Notes under the pieces: generated by a model | Databases searched by the model: none | The model's input: the letters and a program-made list of their open reading frames with translations, nothing else | What the model was told of the DNA's origin: nothing | NCBI RefSeq assembly: GCF_000003815.2 | Contig: NC_049987.1 | Span: forward strand, 4,821,341 to 4,885,340 | From: Branchiostoma floridae | Taxonomy: Eukaryota; Chordata; Leptocardii; Amphioxiformes; Branchiostomatidae | Reading direction: 5' to 3' | Length of the DNA stretch: 64,000 nt | Translations under genes and position numbers: made by a program | Shown: in pieces, positions 1 through 11,200 of the stretch | Layout of the letters: each line of letters starts with the position of its first letter | How positions within the stretch are numbered: position 1 is the first letter of the stretch

Positions 1-46
1 CCTGCATGTCCTTGTGTTTACAAACCAACAACAAATGAACGAGTCT

Positions 47-247
47 ACGTCACATTTCCAAACCGGGACCAGGCCGGGCAGCTTAATTTTCGGAAACGAA
101 AAGTATGATATAAAAGACACCAAACTACACAAGACGTAAGGAGAATAGTCGTCGGCATTATTTGTGTATATTTGTGACGTATACGTTTCTATTTTTTTTT
201 AATTTTCACAAACAGCCCGACCGGGCCCCTGTTTGGAAGTGTGACGT
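47..247. mobile_element. Short inverted-repeat element (MITE-like)
   Basis: The two ends are about 38 bp imperfect inverted repeats. The left arm begins ACGTCACATTTCCAAAC and the right arm, read on the other strand, begins ACGTCACACTTCCAAAC; both continue into a GC-rich GGG.CC..G.CGGGC tract. The core is AT-rich and has no reading frame. No clear target-site duplication was found, so the superfamily is open. Confidence 0.6.
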
Positions 248-429
248 TAGCCTAACGGACAGATGGTTACGGAGGGATGCCTCTCTCCACCTTTGCGATA
301 GAAAGCACCAGGGGGTGGGGGTGGGGGGGTGTTAGCATCCTTAGGCTATCAAAATCGGTGTCGGTGCCCCTCTCTATCTGTGTATCATCAAATTATCGTT
401 TCGCAAATCTTTTTACTACCAGGGATATG

Positions 430-2219
430 CTTAGGTCCCAATTGGAGCAAGGCGCCTTCACAGTAGAGCCTACAGTCTCTTCCCACTCCAGCTCCCCTCC
501 AACTCCGATGACCTCTGCAGCATTGGCCAAGTTAAAGCCATCTTAAGAAGTCTGAACACAAGGAAATCAGGTGGCCCTGACGGCATTCCAAACTGGGTTC
601 TCAGTGTGTACCATCAAGACCTAGCTCCAGTCGTGACTCACCTGATAAACTCCTCTTACAACTCCGGATACATGCCTTCCGTGTGGAAAATGGCGAATGT
701 TTGCCCCATACCAAAAACGTCTGTTCCTGCAAGCAAGAAGGATTGGCGGCCTATCTCCCTTATCTCGACCCTCGGAAAGGTACAAGAAAGGCTTGTGCTG
801 AACAGATTTCTACCGATTATGAAGCCCTGGATACGGGATCAGTATGCCTACATGCCAAAAGCTTCGACCACTGTCGCTCTTCTGAAAGTGTACCAGTCCT
901 GGTTGCAAAGTTTAGACGCCAAGAAGACATCAATGGTCCGTGTGCTCCTGGCTGATATGTCAAAGGCTTTTGACAGAGTCGACCACGGAATACTGCTACA
1001 ACATCTGGATGCCCGTGGTACGCCCCCTAGGATGCTTGCTTGGATCTCCAGCTATCTATCCGGCAGGACCCAACGCGTGGTCGCCAACAACCAATACAGC
1101 AGTTGGCGCGTTGTCACCTCTGGGGTCCCCCAAGGTGGGGTGCTATCCCCTTACCTATTTCTTGTGTACATGTCTACAAGAACCACCAAGTATGAGACCA
1201 CCGATAACACCGGCTACGCTGATGATATAGGTCTGTCTCGCACCATCCCCTGTGATGCTGTCGAGACTGATGATACCATGCAACAAGAAGCCTCACAACT
1301 GGACTCCTGGGCAGCGGACAAAAACATGATCATGAATGGGGACAAATCCTACGAACTCAGACTGTGCCTCTCCAAACACCCTCCCGAGCCCCCTCCCCTT
1401 ACTCTTGGGGGGAAAGTAGTGCCAGTGGTTGACTATGCGACTTACCTGGGTTTTAAGGTACATTCCAACCTCAGATGGGACAGCCATATCACACATGTGA
1501 CAACGAAGGGCTCCAAACGACTACACTTTCTCCGCTTACTGGCCAAGGGCGGCATGCCTCCTGAAGACCTGTTAACCGTCTACACTACTCTGGTGAGGCC
1601 AGTGTTGGAATATGCCCACGTTGTCTTCGTTGGATGCACTGAGTCTCAAAGGAACACTCTCGAACGCCTACAGAAACGAGCTCTGCGTATCATCTACGGA
1701 CACAGCAGCAATCCAGCGTCGTTAGCTCCCTTGCCCACCCTGCAGTCCAGACGAGAAAACGCTGCAAGATCGCTATACACGCAGATGCTGGCCAGTGACC
1801 ATCCTTTGCACTTTATGGTCCCTGACGACAGGGAGGTTGCGACAGGACGAACATTGCGTAACTCCAGTCACCGAACACTACCTAAATGCAGGACCGAAAG
1901 ACTCAAACGATCATTCTTGTACCGAGCCACAGTGCTCCACAACAACTCGTTTTAATCTAATCCTACAGACAGTTTGAAATGTTCACAAAGTGCAATTTCT
2001 AATTCTTTTAAAAATGAATGACTACATATGTTTGTATTCTATATGTACGTAGTTTTTAAGCATGTTTCATATGTCAATTTGTCTCCTCCGTTTACGATTT
2101 TAACACCTCGATTTTAAACACTGTAAATTAGCGACCTATTCAGATCGTGTCTACATGCATATGTACATGAAATCTGCTACGCTGAATAAATTCTTTGATT
2201 GATTGATTGATTGATTGGA
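430..2219 (+). mobile_element. 5'-truncated LINE (CR1/L2-like non-LTR retrotransposon)
   Basis: This is the 3' part of a non-LTR retrotransposon: reverse transcriptase domain, C-terminal tail, short 3' UTR and a simple-repeat tail. Coding sequence in the reverse-transcriptase frame can be followed upstream to about 450. The 3' end reads GAATAAATTC followed by several TTGA/ATTG units (about 2188-2219); short microsatellite tails of this sort are typical of the CR1/L2/Crack branch of LINEs. The endonuclease domain is absent, as expected after incomplete reverse transcription. The clade is inferred, not computed. Confidence 0.8.
540..1955 (+). pseudogene. LINE reverse transcriptase fragment
   Basis: One uninterrupted reading frame encodes most of a LINE reverse transcriptase, which would copy element RNA at a nicked chromosomal site. 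The frame is open before the first possible start near 606, and the upstream codons read KSGGPDGIPNWVL, the conserved 'GPDGI' entry motif. Further on are the fingers motif DWRPISLIS, the palm motif A region MSKAFDRVDH, VPQGGVLSP and the catalytic YADD (about 1215-1226). The C-terminal LQKRALRIIYG stretch resembles CR1/L2 proteins. The domain has no stop or frameshift. No endonuclease or ORF1 lies upstream and the start is missing, so this is a truncated, probably inactive copy. Confidence 0.85.
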
Positions 2220-4484
2220 TTGTTCTTTTTCTTTTTGCACTTTCGGGAGTGGCGTCTTTGCGGCCCCGTGGAATACCTTGCGGCTCCCGTTGTATTTTTG
2301 GGGCCCGGCTGGGCACCGCATTGAATTCAAGTCAGACTTAAAATGAACCCGGGCTACATCCCTGGCGGTAACTGGTGCAATTGCGACCTAGCTAGGCCAT
2401 AAACACGCATCCAACATCTCGGGAACAGAGTGAAGGAAAGTCTGACGTAAAAGTCGCGACCACTACTTGCTCCCTAACCGAATCTGGTTGGACAATACTA
2501 CTAAAGTTGTTTCCCCCATCCTTACCTCAGGAAACAGAAGAAGGAAATGGCGAACAAACAACGACGAAACATCTTGGAGACTTCCTCGAGTACAACCTGC
2601 GAGAAGAACAACAATAGATTAGAAAATGCCGCCTATAAGGGATCGTTAGTCCTGACCAGTAGCCATACCATCGGGAACTCGCCGCCATCCCTACGGTGGT
2701 AGGTGCGTTGCCCTCCCGCCAAGTTCAATAGCAAACGCCGTACAATTTTGACTTGGTTGATTTAATATTGATCAGTATATGATCTTGAGAGCAGTTTGCA
2801 AAAACACACCATGATCTAATACATATTAGGCTGATTTCTCATGCGTACGTATAGTACACCTCTCTTACGAGATACACAAGTCTTTATATTAGATATGATT
2901 CATATCATTTTGTCATACTCATCGATATACATAAATTTATTGCTATGCGAAAAAAGTGTAATGAACAAGTATATGTACTTACTTTGTTTTGTGCTTAACG
3001 GCTACTTCCAGACAGGACAGAAACGACAACATCAGACGTCAAGCTACGATGATGATGGTAGTTGCTTCTCCGAATTCGCTCTCTAAAGGTCAGCGGGAAG
3101 GTTGTCTCCCTCTGTAGGCTCTCATTTGGCTGTGCAGACCAACTCCTCGATCCTTTAACTGCGCTAGCTATTGCAATTGGAGACTAGCTTACCATGGGAT
3201 TTTGTCCACCATACGTAGGGTTTCATACCGGAGGGGGAATGCTAACCTAACCTTTGATAGCGTTGACTAATTCTCCTAGGCCGTATTCCGTTTTTGCCAA
3301 ATTCTACTCCGTACCGCTACGTATACAGCTTTCCTGCGTCGTCTCTTCTCTTGTCTACAGTACTGTTCTTTGTCTACGAGCCTTCTAGAAACTAGAAGAA
3401 ACGTCAAGCTCAATATAAGGGCGGTGTAAATTGCAATCTTGCAGCAAAACGTTACCAAACACTCTCGAAGTGTCCGTGACAGAAGAGACCTCCCTCCGGA
3501 CCTTCATTATCAACAAGTAGGGGTTTTCAGACGCACGCCTTTGTCCTTTTGCGTGACACTTGCGAATCAACGACATCAGAAGATAGGAAGATTGGTAGTG
3601 CCATAAAATTGTTGCAATTACGACTTTGAGTCAGCTTTGTGCTAAATTACATACCTCGACATTTACGGCCTTTTAGGCTCGTGCAACGTGACTTTTGACA
3701 TGTCTTGAGCGTTGAGATTATATATGTTGGTTGACTGTAACTATGGAGGTTATATAACGTTAACCGACTTGCTGTAACTTACCCTGCCATAACTTCCAAT
3801 TGCACGGGTGGATGATAAGGCCTAGGGAAAACTGCTTTTTTCCGGTTACGCGACCGGCCCTAGAAAAAACCTGCCAACCCTAGACAGTCTTCCCTTATTT
3901 TATACTTTTGGGGGCTAGTTTGAACAGTTGATGTAAAAAATGTAGTAAAACATCGTGTCTCTCAGTTCAGTTCGCAAAGATTGCATATCTGTATGATTAC
4001 AATATGATGTTGAAAACACCAGCGCATGATGTATTTCAGTTTACAATGCTAAACTGTATTCTTAGGATCTCTTCGGACTCACTATGTAAAAAAGAAATAA
4101 GAAAAGAAATAAGGGAATCCCTTTCTCCCGGCCCTATTTTTTAATGACTCGCCACTTTTCCATAGGCCTCACTTAAAAGGGCCTAGCGGTGCTCAGCATC
4201 GCAGTATCATCGTAAAAGTTTATTTTCTGTTTAAATCTAAATCAGAAGTTTAAGATTGATTGACGAATTATTGTTTTAATTATGAATGAATTTCATTATT
4301 TCAAACTTCGGAACTGTTTTGCCGTCTCAACTGAAGCTGATCATGAATTATCCGCTTTACAAGAAATACTATTTTTCATTTGTCAGGAAGTGTCCTTGTT
4401 AACGTTGTTTCAGTATCAAGTATAATTTTACAGGGGATACTTCCCTTACTTATACATTCTAGGGTGGCAATCCCAAGGACCCGC
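2220..4484. other. Intergenic stretch, no gene seen
   Basis: No convincing coding region is visible. Two pieces recur elsewhere in the window and are therefore probably old interspersed repeats. One is around 2664-2722 (TACCATCGGGA then CTC.CCGC), matched by 8370-8425. The other is around 3860-3910 (CTAGAAAAA.CCTGCCA then TTTTGGGGGCT), matched by 12108-12160. Short frames at 2841-3086 and 3276-3576 have no recognisable domain. Confidence 0.5.
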
Positions 4485-4824
4485 CTGAAGCTAAGGGCAC
4501 AACCCGCCGTACGTGCAATTTGTCCGTACGTTTTTTGGGGGAGACCACGTCCGCCACGTAGTCTGAAAACGTTCAAGCTGTACAAGGCAGGTGCGTCGCC
4601 CGTACTGGCACGTACGGGGCGAATCCACAGCCCGATGGCACACAAAGTTTTGCCTACACGTAAAGTTCTACGGCGTGTCTGCGTGCTCCAAAATCCATCG
4701 GATTCCCTACGAGTTCGTACGGAGGCGGTACTAATACCACTTACGAATCTCAAAAGATTGTCCATGTTTTGGCCCGTAGACAGCACGTATTTGCACGTAC
4801 TGCGTGTTGTGCCCTTAGCTTCAG
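4485..4824. mobile_element. 340-bp element with about 34-bp terminal inverted repeats
   Basis: The left end starts CTGAAGCTAAGGGCACAAC and the right end is its exact complement (GTTGTGCCCTTAGCTTCAG). The repeats continue with two mismatches to GTACGTGCAA, giving about 34 bp per arm. The interior is unusually rich in CGTAC/GTACG words. Both strands stay open over more than 130 codons, but no protein motif is present, so I read those frames as chance. No target-site duplication is obvious. Confidence 0.75.
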
Positions 4825-5539
4825 CAAACTAACTCGACTCACAGGACACAAAGTATTCATCGTCTATAAACTAGTACTCCCCAATCTTGGCTATCACTCG
4901 AAATTCATCATTACTAAGCATTTCAACTTCTTTGAAGTTATAGGTTTAATGTGTTGAATGCCGCCCTTGGTTTAAGGACTTACTGTAAGTGTTAAGCTTC
5001 CCATTGCAACATTTTTATAATGTATCATTTGCTTCATGCATATCAATTAAGTTGATCACATTTTGTTACAAGTACATGTATGGTCAGCATCGTATTTCGT
5101 TAAAATTTTGTATTGCTGTCATTTGTATATATGTATAGTTGATATAAGTTTGACGCTGACATAAGTTTGTCAATATGAATGCGTCTGTTATCGTGGCCAA
5201 CCAACTTGAATAAAAAAAGACAGCAAATAACTATACAGAACCGTTTGTAGTAAATGTATGTTGCCCATTTAAAAGGAACTCTGATATTCGTTACTTCGCC
5301 AACCTTGTGAAATTATTTACGGTCGTGATTATACATTTATGTGGAAAGAAATCGTTCGGTAGCCCCATCCTAATATATTAATGTTACAGTATACGGTCAC
5401 ATTTTCAAACAGGGGTTCACTTTTCTGCGATTCTGGTTTCGTCTTCTGTGTTTCATTCATTAATATACCGTTATACCGTTGACAAGACTCTCCTTTCTTT
5501 TTTCAATCATGTGTTAAATCTACATATTCTAATAGATTC
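4825..5539. other. AT-rich spacer upstream of the OTU gene
   Basis: No gene is visible. If the OTU reading frame has an upstream coding exon, its intron would occupy part of this stretch. A polypyrimidine tract followed by TGCAG at 5567-5571 is a possible splice acceptor just inside the reading frame. Confidence 0.4.
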
Positions 5540-6988
5540 ATGAGGTTAGGATATTTTTTCTGTGAATGCAGGTACGAGAGGAAGGTTAAGCGACGCGCGG
5601 GGAAGGTGAAACAAAACTTACTCAGACGCCTTCACCGAGACTCGAATTCGAAGACCAGGAAGATTGCGTGGCCTGAGCAGCCCAGCGGTGTGAAGATGAC
5701 ACAAAACAACGAAGACGTATTCTCAGTGAAGACCACACGAAGCAACGTGGACGCAGTCTCAGTGAAGACCACACAAAACAACGTGGACGCAGTCTCAGTG
5801 AAGACCACACAAAACAACGTGGACGCAGTCTCAGTGAAGACCACACAAAACAACGAGGACGCAGTCTCAGTGAAGACGGCACAAAACAACGAGGACGCAC
5901 TCTCAGTGAATTCCACACAAAGCAACGAGGACGCAGTCTCAGTGAAGACCACACAAAGCAAGGAGGACGCAGTCTCAGTGAAGACCACACAAAACAACGA
6001 GGACGCAGTCTCAGTGAATTCCACACAAAGCAACGAGGACGCACTCTCAGTGAATTCCACACAAAGCAACGAGGACGCAGTCTCAGTGAAGACCACACAA
6101 AGCAAGGAGGACGCAGTCTCAGTGAAGACCACACAAAGCAAGGAGGACGCAGTCTCAGTGAAGACCACACAAAGCAAGGAGGACGCAGTCTCAGTGAAGA
6201 CCACACAAAGCAACGAGGACACACTCTCAGTGAAGACCACACATAGCAACGAGGACGCACTCTCAGCAGATAACAGCTTTTCTGATGACGTCTCGGATGT
6301 CTCTACATTGACAACAGAGTCTGACACTGAGATCAGCTCGTCATCCGGATCCTTCGAATTGACAACAGAGTCTGACACTGAGAGCAGCTCGTCATCCGGA
6401 TCCTTCGAATTGACAACAGAGTCCGACACTGAGAGCAGCTCGTCATCCGGATCCTTCGAATCAGCCCTCGACCTCCCCGTTTCCCCGCCCAAACCATCAC
6501 GAGGGCAGACGACACCCGTCCCGAAGACACGAGAAGAAATCCTCCTCAAGAACATCGCAAGAGCAGGCTTCCAGATCGACCCAGTGGCACGGGATGGGGA
6601 TTGTTTTTTCCGTTCAGCCACCAGACAACTCGGCAGAGGAGACCCCAGTATTGAAACCACCCCCCTGCAGCTACGTAAGGACCTCGTCCACCATATCAGG
6701 GCTCACAGTGAGAAGTTCTGCGTCGCAGTGCCGGGCGGTTTCTGGGCGTTCCAACAGGAGCTGGACAAGCTGGCACGGCGGGGCCACTGGTGCTCGGATC
6801 TAGCTGACGTCCTTCCGATCGCTTTGGCGGATTTTACTTCAAGAGAGGTGGTGCTGATCACCAGCACCGACATGCAGATCATGGTGCTGCCGCCAGAGGG
6901 CGAGGAGTCAGGCACCCCGCTAGTGTTGGCCTACCTGACTACCCCGGGCGGAGAGCACTACGATGCCGTCAGGTTCGTTGGAGGCTGA
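5540..6988 (+). CDS. OTU-domain cysteine protease with repetitive N-terminus
   Basis: The 482-residue product is probably a deubiquitinase of the OTU family. The catalytic domain occupies about residues 335-480. It has the signature DGDCFF with the nucleophile at Cys355 and an aspartate at 352, and near the end GEHYDAV with the likely catalytic His473. Ahead of it are a basic segment (residues 10-45), one partial plus fifteen full 12-residue repeats of the type SVKTTQSNEDAV (nucleotides 5690-6262), and three 17-residue acidic-serine repeats containing TESDTESSSSSGSFE (about 6307-6459). The repeats look like disordered low-complexity spacer. The start is uncertain: the ATG at 5540 is followed by a possible splice acceptor at 5571, so the real first exon may lie upstream. 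OTU genes of this layout are sometimes carried by transposons; no transposase is adjacent. The family call is firm, the gene structure is not. Confidence 0.82.
   Translation: MRLGYFFCECRYERKVKRRAGKVKQNLLRRLHRDSNSKTRKIAWPEQPSGVKMTQNNEDVFSVKTTRSNVDAVSVKTTQNNVDAVSVKTTQNNVDAVSVKTTQNNEDAVSVKTAQNNEDALSVNSTQSNEDAVSVKTTQSKEDAVSVKTTQNNEDAVSVNSTQSNEDALSVNSTQSNEDAVSVKTTQSKEDAVSVKTTQSKEDAVSVKTTQSKEDAVSVKTTQSNEDTLSVKTTHSNEDALSADNSFSDDVSDVSTLTTESDTEISSSSGSFELTTESDTESSSSSGSFELTTESDTESSSSSGSFESALDLPVSPPKPSRGQTTPVPKTREEILLKNIARAGFQIDPVARDGDCFFRSATRQLGRGDPSIETTPLQLRKDLVHHIRAHSEKFCVAVPGGFWAFQQELDKLARRGHWCSDLADVLPIALADFTSREVVLITSTDMQIMVLPPEGEESGTPLVLAYLTTPGGEHYDAVRFVGG
5690..6262 (+). repeat. 36-bp coding tandem repeat (about 16 units)
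   Basis: The 36-bp unit encodes twelve residues, SV(K/N)(T/S)TQ(S/N)(N/K)(E/V)DA(V/L). Units differ by a few substitutions and occur as local runs of identical copies (three consecutive SVKTTQSKEDAV units), which indicates recent unequal exchange. Because the unit is a multiple of three with no stop in other frames, the opposite strand is also open over the array. Confidence 0.9.
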
Positions 6989-7510
6989 GGGACTGGATCG
7001 GCCTCGGGGTGGGGGGCAGGGGTACTGGTCGGGCTGGAGTGACGAGGAGTACGGTGAGAAACCAGGAGTGACGATTCCCCACCGGAGGGAAGTACCAATC
7101 CGGAGCAGAGGAGTATGGAGCCTGAGTGAGTATGAAGTTCGCATCATATTCATATCTAAGGGTTTAACTGTTATAGTATTTTCTCATAGATTTTTGTAAA
7201 TTTGTATAACTTTGCATTCCTTTCAGTTTCTCAGTTACACATGTGACAAGTTTGAGTCCTATCATGGAATGTAACGTTAGTGAATTAATAACGAATATCA
7301 TTAATCATGCAAATTGACTGCATAATTTTGTATCTAAATTTTATAAAAGAATTATCACTTAGGCTGTCTATGTACCAAAACTCTTTGGGCGATTCGTAAA
7401 CGCCTTCTTGAGTTGAAATTTGAAACATAGCCACTAGGAGGTTAAAGTTATACCTTGACCTTTGGCTTCCCAAGACCTATCTACCTACACACCTACCGTC
7501 AAAAAGATTC
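6989..7510. other. 3' flank of the OTU gene
   Basis: The first 150 bp remain GC-rich and open in another frame (about 6963-7199), with a GTGAGT donor-like site near 7126. This could be an alternative coding continuation or simply the 3' UTR. Beyond 7150 the sequence is AT-rich and I see no gene. Confidence 0.35.
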
Positions 7511-7616
7511 CACAAACACGCGCGCACACACACACACACACGCGCATGCACGCACATACGCACGCACACCACACACACACACACATACATACACGCACAC
7601 ACACACACACACACAT
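7511..7616. repeat. (CA)n microsatellite
   Basis: An imperfect CA dinucleotide tract of about 100 bp interrupted by CG and TA steps. Short frames predicted across it consist only of His-Thr repeats and are not genes. Confidence 0.95.
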
Positions 7617-8272
7617 AGGCTACCACACAACTACGCGACAGGTATGATGACAGGTGCAGTGGAGAAAGAGCTATAACCTTACATCAGCGCCTCCTAGCGA
7701 CTGGTGTCGTCCATGTCACTGTTTACTTTGTATAAATATCTCCCGACTGAAAAAGTCGTGCTAGCAGATTGTATGTTATGGCAAGGAGGTTGAAATAAGA
7801 GCAGCCACAGTCGAACCGACTCTTAGTGGTTTTATTAGGTCAAGTTCTAACCAATGATTGGTATGAGATAAAACAAAAATGTTGTACGATTATAAATGGC
7901 CCATCAGAAAGTAGTGAACCCCCCATTATACAGAATGGAGGAGTCCACTGATACCGTGATACCGGAAGTGACTTTCTGACTTCCAGAGAACTTCTCAGAT
8001 CAGGATTTCAGGAAAGTCTCTCCGTAGTTTCAGGAAATCCGGATGCCTGTCGTCATATGGTGTAACTGTTGCATAGTCAGAAGCCAAAAATATCATCACG
8101 TTTCTGGACACGCCCTCTTCAAGCTGTAGTGACTGCGTTTGGCAAGATAATTGGTCTGCATTGTTGCGTGTCAGCCACGCAGTGGTTCCGAGTAGTCGTG
8201 ACTGACAAACAACACGAAGCTAAATTCACGAACCAAAGATTGTATCCTCTCTCTTACAGCTAGCAGAGCAAC
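7617..8272. other. Upstream region of NOX2
   Basis: No coding region is seen. A pyrimidine-rich TCTCTCTTACAG at 8248-8259 lies 13 bp before the NOX2 start codon and is a plausible splice acceptor, implying a non-coding first exon further upstream. No promoter motif could be assigned. Confidence 0.4.
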
Positions 8273-11200
8273 ATGGGCGACTGGCTCGTCAACGAAGGCC
8301 CGAAGTGGCTGATTTTGGTAAGTCTTTGATTCTCCAAATCTAAGATTTTGAGTCGAGTCTGGTGAATCATACCATCGGGAGCTCACCGCTGTCTCTTCGG
8401 GGCTAGAGTGTTACCCTCCCGCTTTATTCTTCGGGGCTTGCCGTGGAGTTTTGGCGGCGTTGGTTTCAGTAACATCGCTCCCTGGGCGGCGATAACTGGG
8501 AAGGCCAAGGGCAAAGAGGTTATAGCTATAACCGCATTGGAAAGACCAGCTAAAAGGCTGCGATGCTGCCAAAAACAGGCCCAATCTAAATAATATATAA
8601 ATACTAGTAGCAGACTGCACCGTACCCAGCACCACTGGTGAAACAAGTTTCTACCAGGCTCCACAGGTCGCTGGAAAAATTGTAGACATTGGCCAAATAA
8701 GTCAGAAAACACACCAGAGTAGTAAAATGGCCGAGGAGCCTCGGGTAGTCAACTCCTACTAGCAGGCTTTTATTACTTGGCCAAAGTCCCCTGTTCGGCC
8801 AGGCAGCAATCTGGTAGAGACTAAGGTTCTAGTAAAACAACCCTAAACCGAGAATGGTGAAAAGCAACTTTAAGAGCAGGATTCAACAAAAGCTTCGGAG
8901 CCATCATTACAATGCCTAGTACAACTAGGACAGTATCCGACTAGTCGTGACATTTAATATTTTTTTGCTCTGATTAAAATTCAAATGAAGGGAAAGTTTG
9001 GATGTCACAACCACCTGTGATATTGCTATAATGCTAGTTCACCTTTATCCGTTATTTAAACTATATCCGTTGCTGGGTGAATAAAAAAACAAAACAAAAA
9101 CTGATACAGAAAATCTCAGTCTGGCCTTTCCCAATTTGATAGACCAATTAATTCCATAGCCCCACCCACTTCTGTCAAAATGCAAAATTTGCATGAAAAT
9201 GCAAATTTTTTAGGGACAGCCAGCCACTCTCTCTTTAGTTGAACCACTAATTGCAATTTTCTCATGATGTACATGTATCATAAAAAAATATAATACTTAG
9301 TTTCTGTGATGGACAATACTTGTCAGGAATAAAAATGATGTCACCATAGGACGCGTGCCATGTGGCTAATTTACACATGGTAAAGAAAGCCGTTGAACGG
9401 CCTCAGATATACAACCTTGTCTTGTCCAGCAATTTTTCTCAATAGACATGTAACTTGGGCCTCAATGCTAATGTTATTTGTTAAACTTTATTTCAATTAC
9501 CGGTAGATAACAGCGGCTATTTTACTGAGTATTAATTAAAATAAACTATTATGTATAACAGTAATTATGTTACACCTTTTCAATCTCTTAATTCTTGTTC
9601 ATCATATATCATATATATCAAGTTGAAGTAAAACAGATGCTACTGACATAGCCAGAATTTTCTCTTTGAATTCTTCACACATATCCGACAGTAGCTTGAT
9701 TTAATCACGCTTCTTATTGGCCCGTCCTACATTGCCGCACCGCGGTGACGGCCCAATCAGCCCGGAAAAGCAGAGTTCGCGTTACACACTAATCCGGCAG
9801 TGTCACATTTGATAATTTTTGTCCATTTTCCTGTCTTCCCCCTGCACGTAGGTTCTGTGGTTTGGCATCAACATCGGCCTGTTTGTTGGCTACTTCCTCT
9901 TTTACCACCAAGGAACTCAGTTCTACTATCTCAGGCTACTTCTTGGGGTGAGTATTGACTGTCTATATTGAGAGTGTTGCTGATAAAGATAATTTGTTTT
10001 CGCACCTGGTAAAAAAAGTGAAAGACATACATCTACTGATCTTAAGTGAAACAACAGAAGGGGCGAGTAGAACAGAAAGAAAGTCAATATAAACAAATAT
10101 CCTGACCACCCCGGGGATCAAACCCGGGCCGTCTGAAAGACTGAATCACAACACTAGCAGCATAACTGACTGACCCAAAAGTCTGACAGGTGTTGGCATG
10201 GTCAGTTAGCGCTACTTGAACCCCCACTGTTGCACTTAAGACCAGTGGTTAGACTGATTCTGCCACTATTAAGAAGCTTGGAGTTTGAATCCTCAGGCTA
10301 TGTTGCTCACGACCTGCATGCTACTGGAAAGGGTTACAATCCTTAGGATGGGATGTTAACCCACTGTTAATTGTACTCGTCAATATTCACTATTAGGGGA
10401 ATTTCTCCTGTACAATAAACCAGTGTAAGATTTATTGTATATACATGTAGCATTATCTGTCTTCTCTGTCACGACCAGTGGAAGAGAAGTCTTTTCAGTT
10501 TAATAGCTAAACAGATTTGAGATCACTTTCAGGTTCGTATACCTAAGAGCATTGCTAATGCTATGTTTTCAAAAGTGAAAGCGATCTTAGCTTTACACTG
10601 AGTCTCTATCAAAGGTGCTAATATCTTCATAATGAAAACATAATCAAGTGAGTAAACTATATAGCAACTATCATTATAGTTCTATAAATTACTGTTATTT
10701 ATTCTTTAAAATTTTGCAGTGAGTTTTATTATGTTTGTTGTTTTTAAGGGCACTGTTTGATTCTTAAAAACACCAAAAAATGGCTGTTTTGTCTTGCATA
10801 TCCTGGTTTCAACTCTAAACTTGATACCACTGCAAACATTCCAATTTTCTCCCGGCAACAAAATCTAATCCCGGCCACGAATACAAATTAACAATTGATC
10901 TTGACAGGAAAGAAGAAATAAAAAAATTATTGGGCCTTCAACCTCAAGAAGTCTTAAGAGAATCCTAAAAAGAGTATTAAGTTTTTGAGATAATGTTGAA
11001 TTAAGTTTAGCTAATAGTAAGACAGTGAAAAAAAAAGAATTTCATTATCAGGAACATCCAGTCAATTATTTTTCAGGTTTCTTTGTCTTATGTTCACCTG
11101 TTTTTATTGCCAATCTTGTTGAGATAATGTTGAATTAAGTTTTATAGTAATACATAGACAGGTAAATTGTTCAATGCAAACTAATAGGACTAAATGAAAC

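Noticed and set aside
4376-4832. Overlapping frames of 136 and 150 codons on opposite strands
   Set aside because: They are largely confined to the inverted-repeat element 4485-4824 and lack motifs or codon bias.
5622-6660. Minus-strand frames of 212 and 342 codons
   Set aside because: They are antisense shadows of the OTU gene's 36-bp and 51-bp repeats and have no domain of their own.
7455-7676. His-Thr-rich short frames
   Set aside because: Translation of the CA microsatellite.
8383-8712. 109-codon minus-strand frame with hydrophobic stretches
   Set aside because: Lies in a probable interspersed repeat within NOX2 intron 1 and matches no family I recognise.
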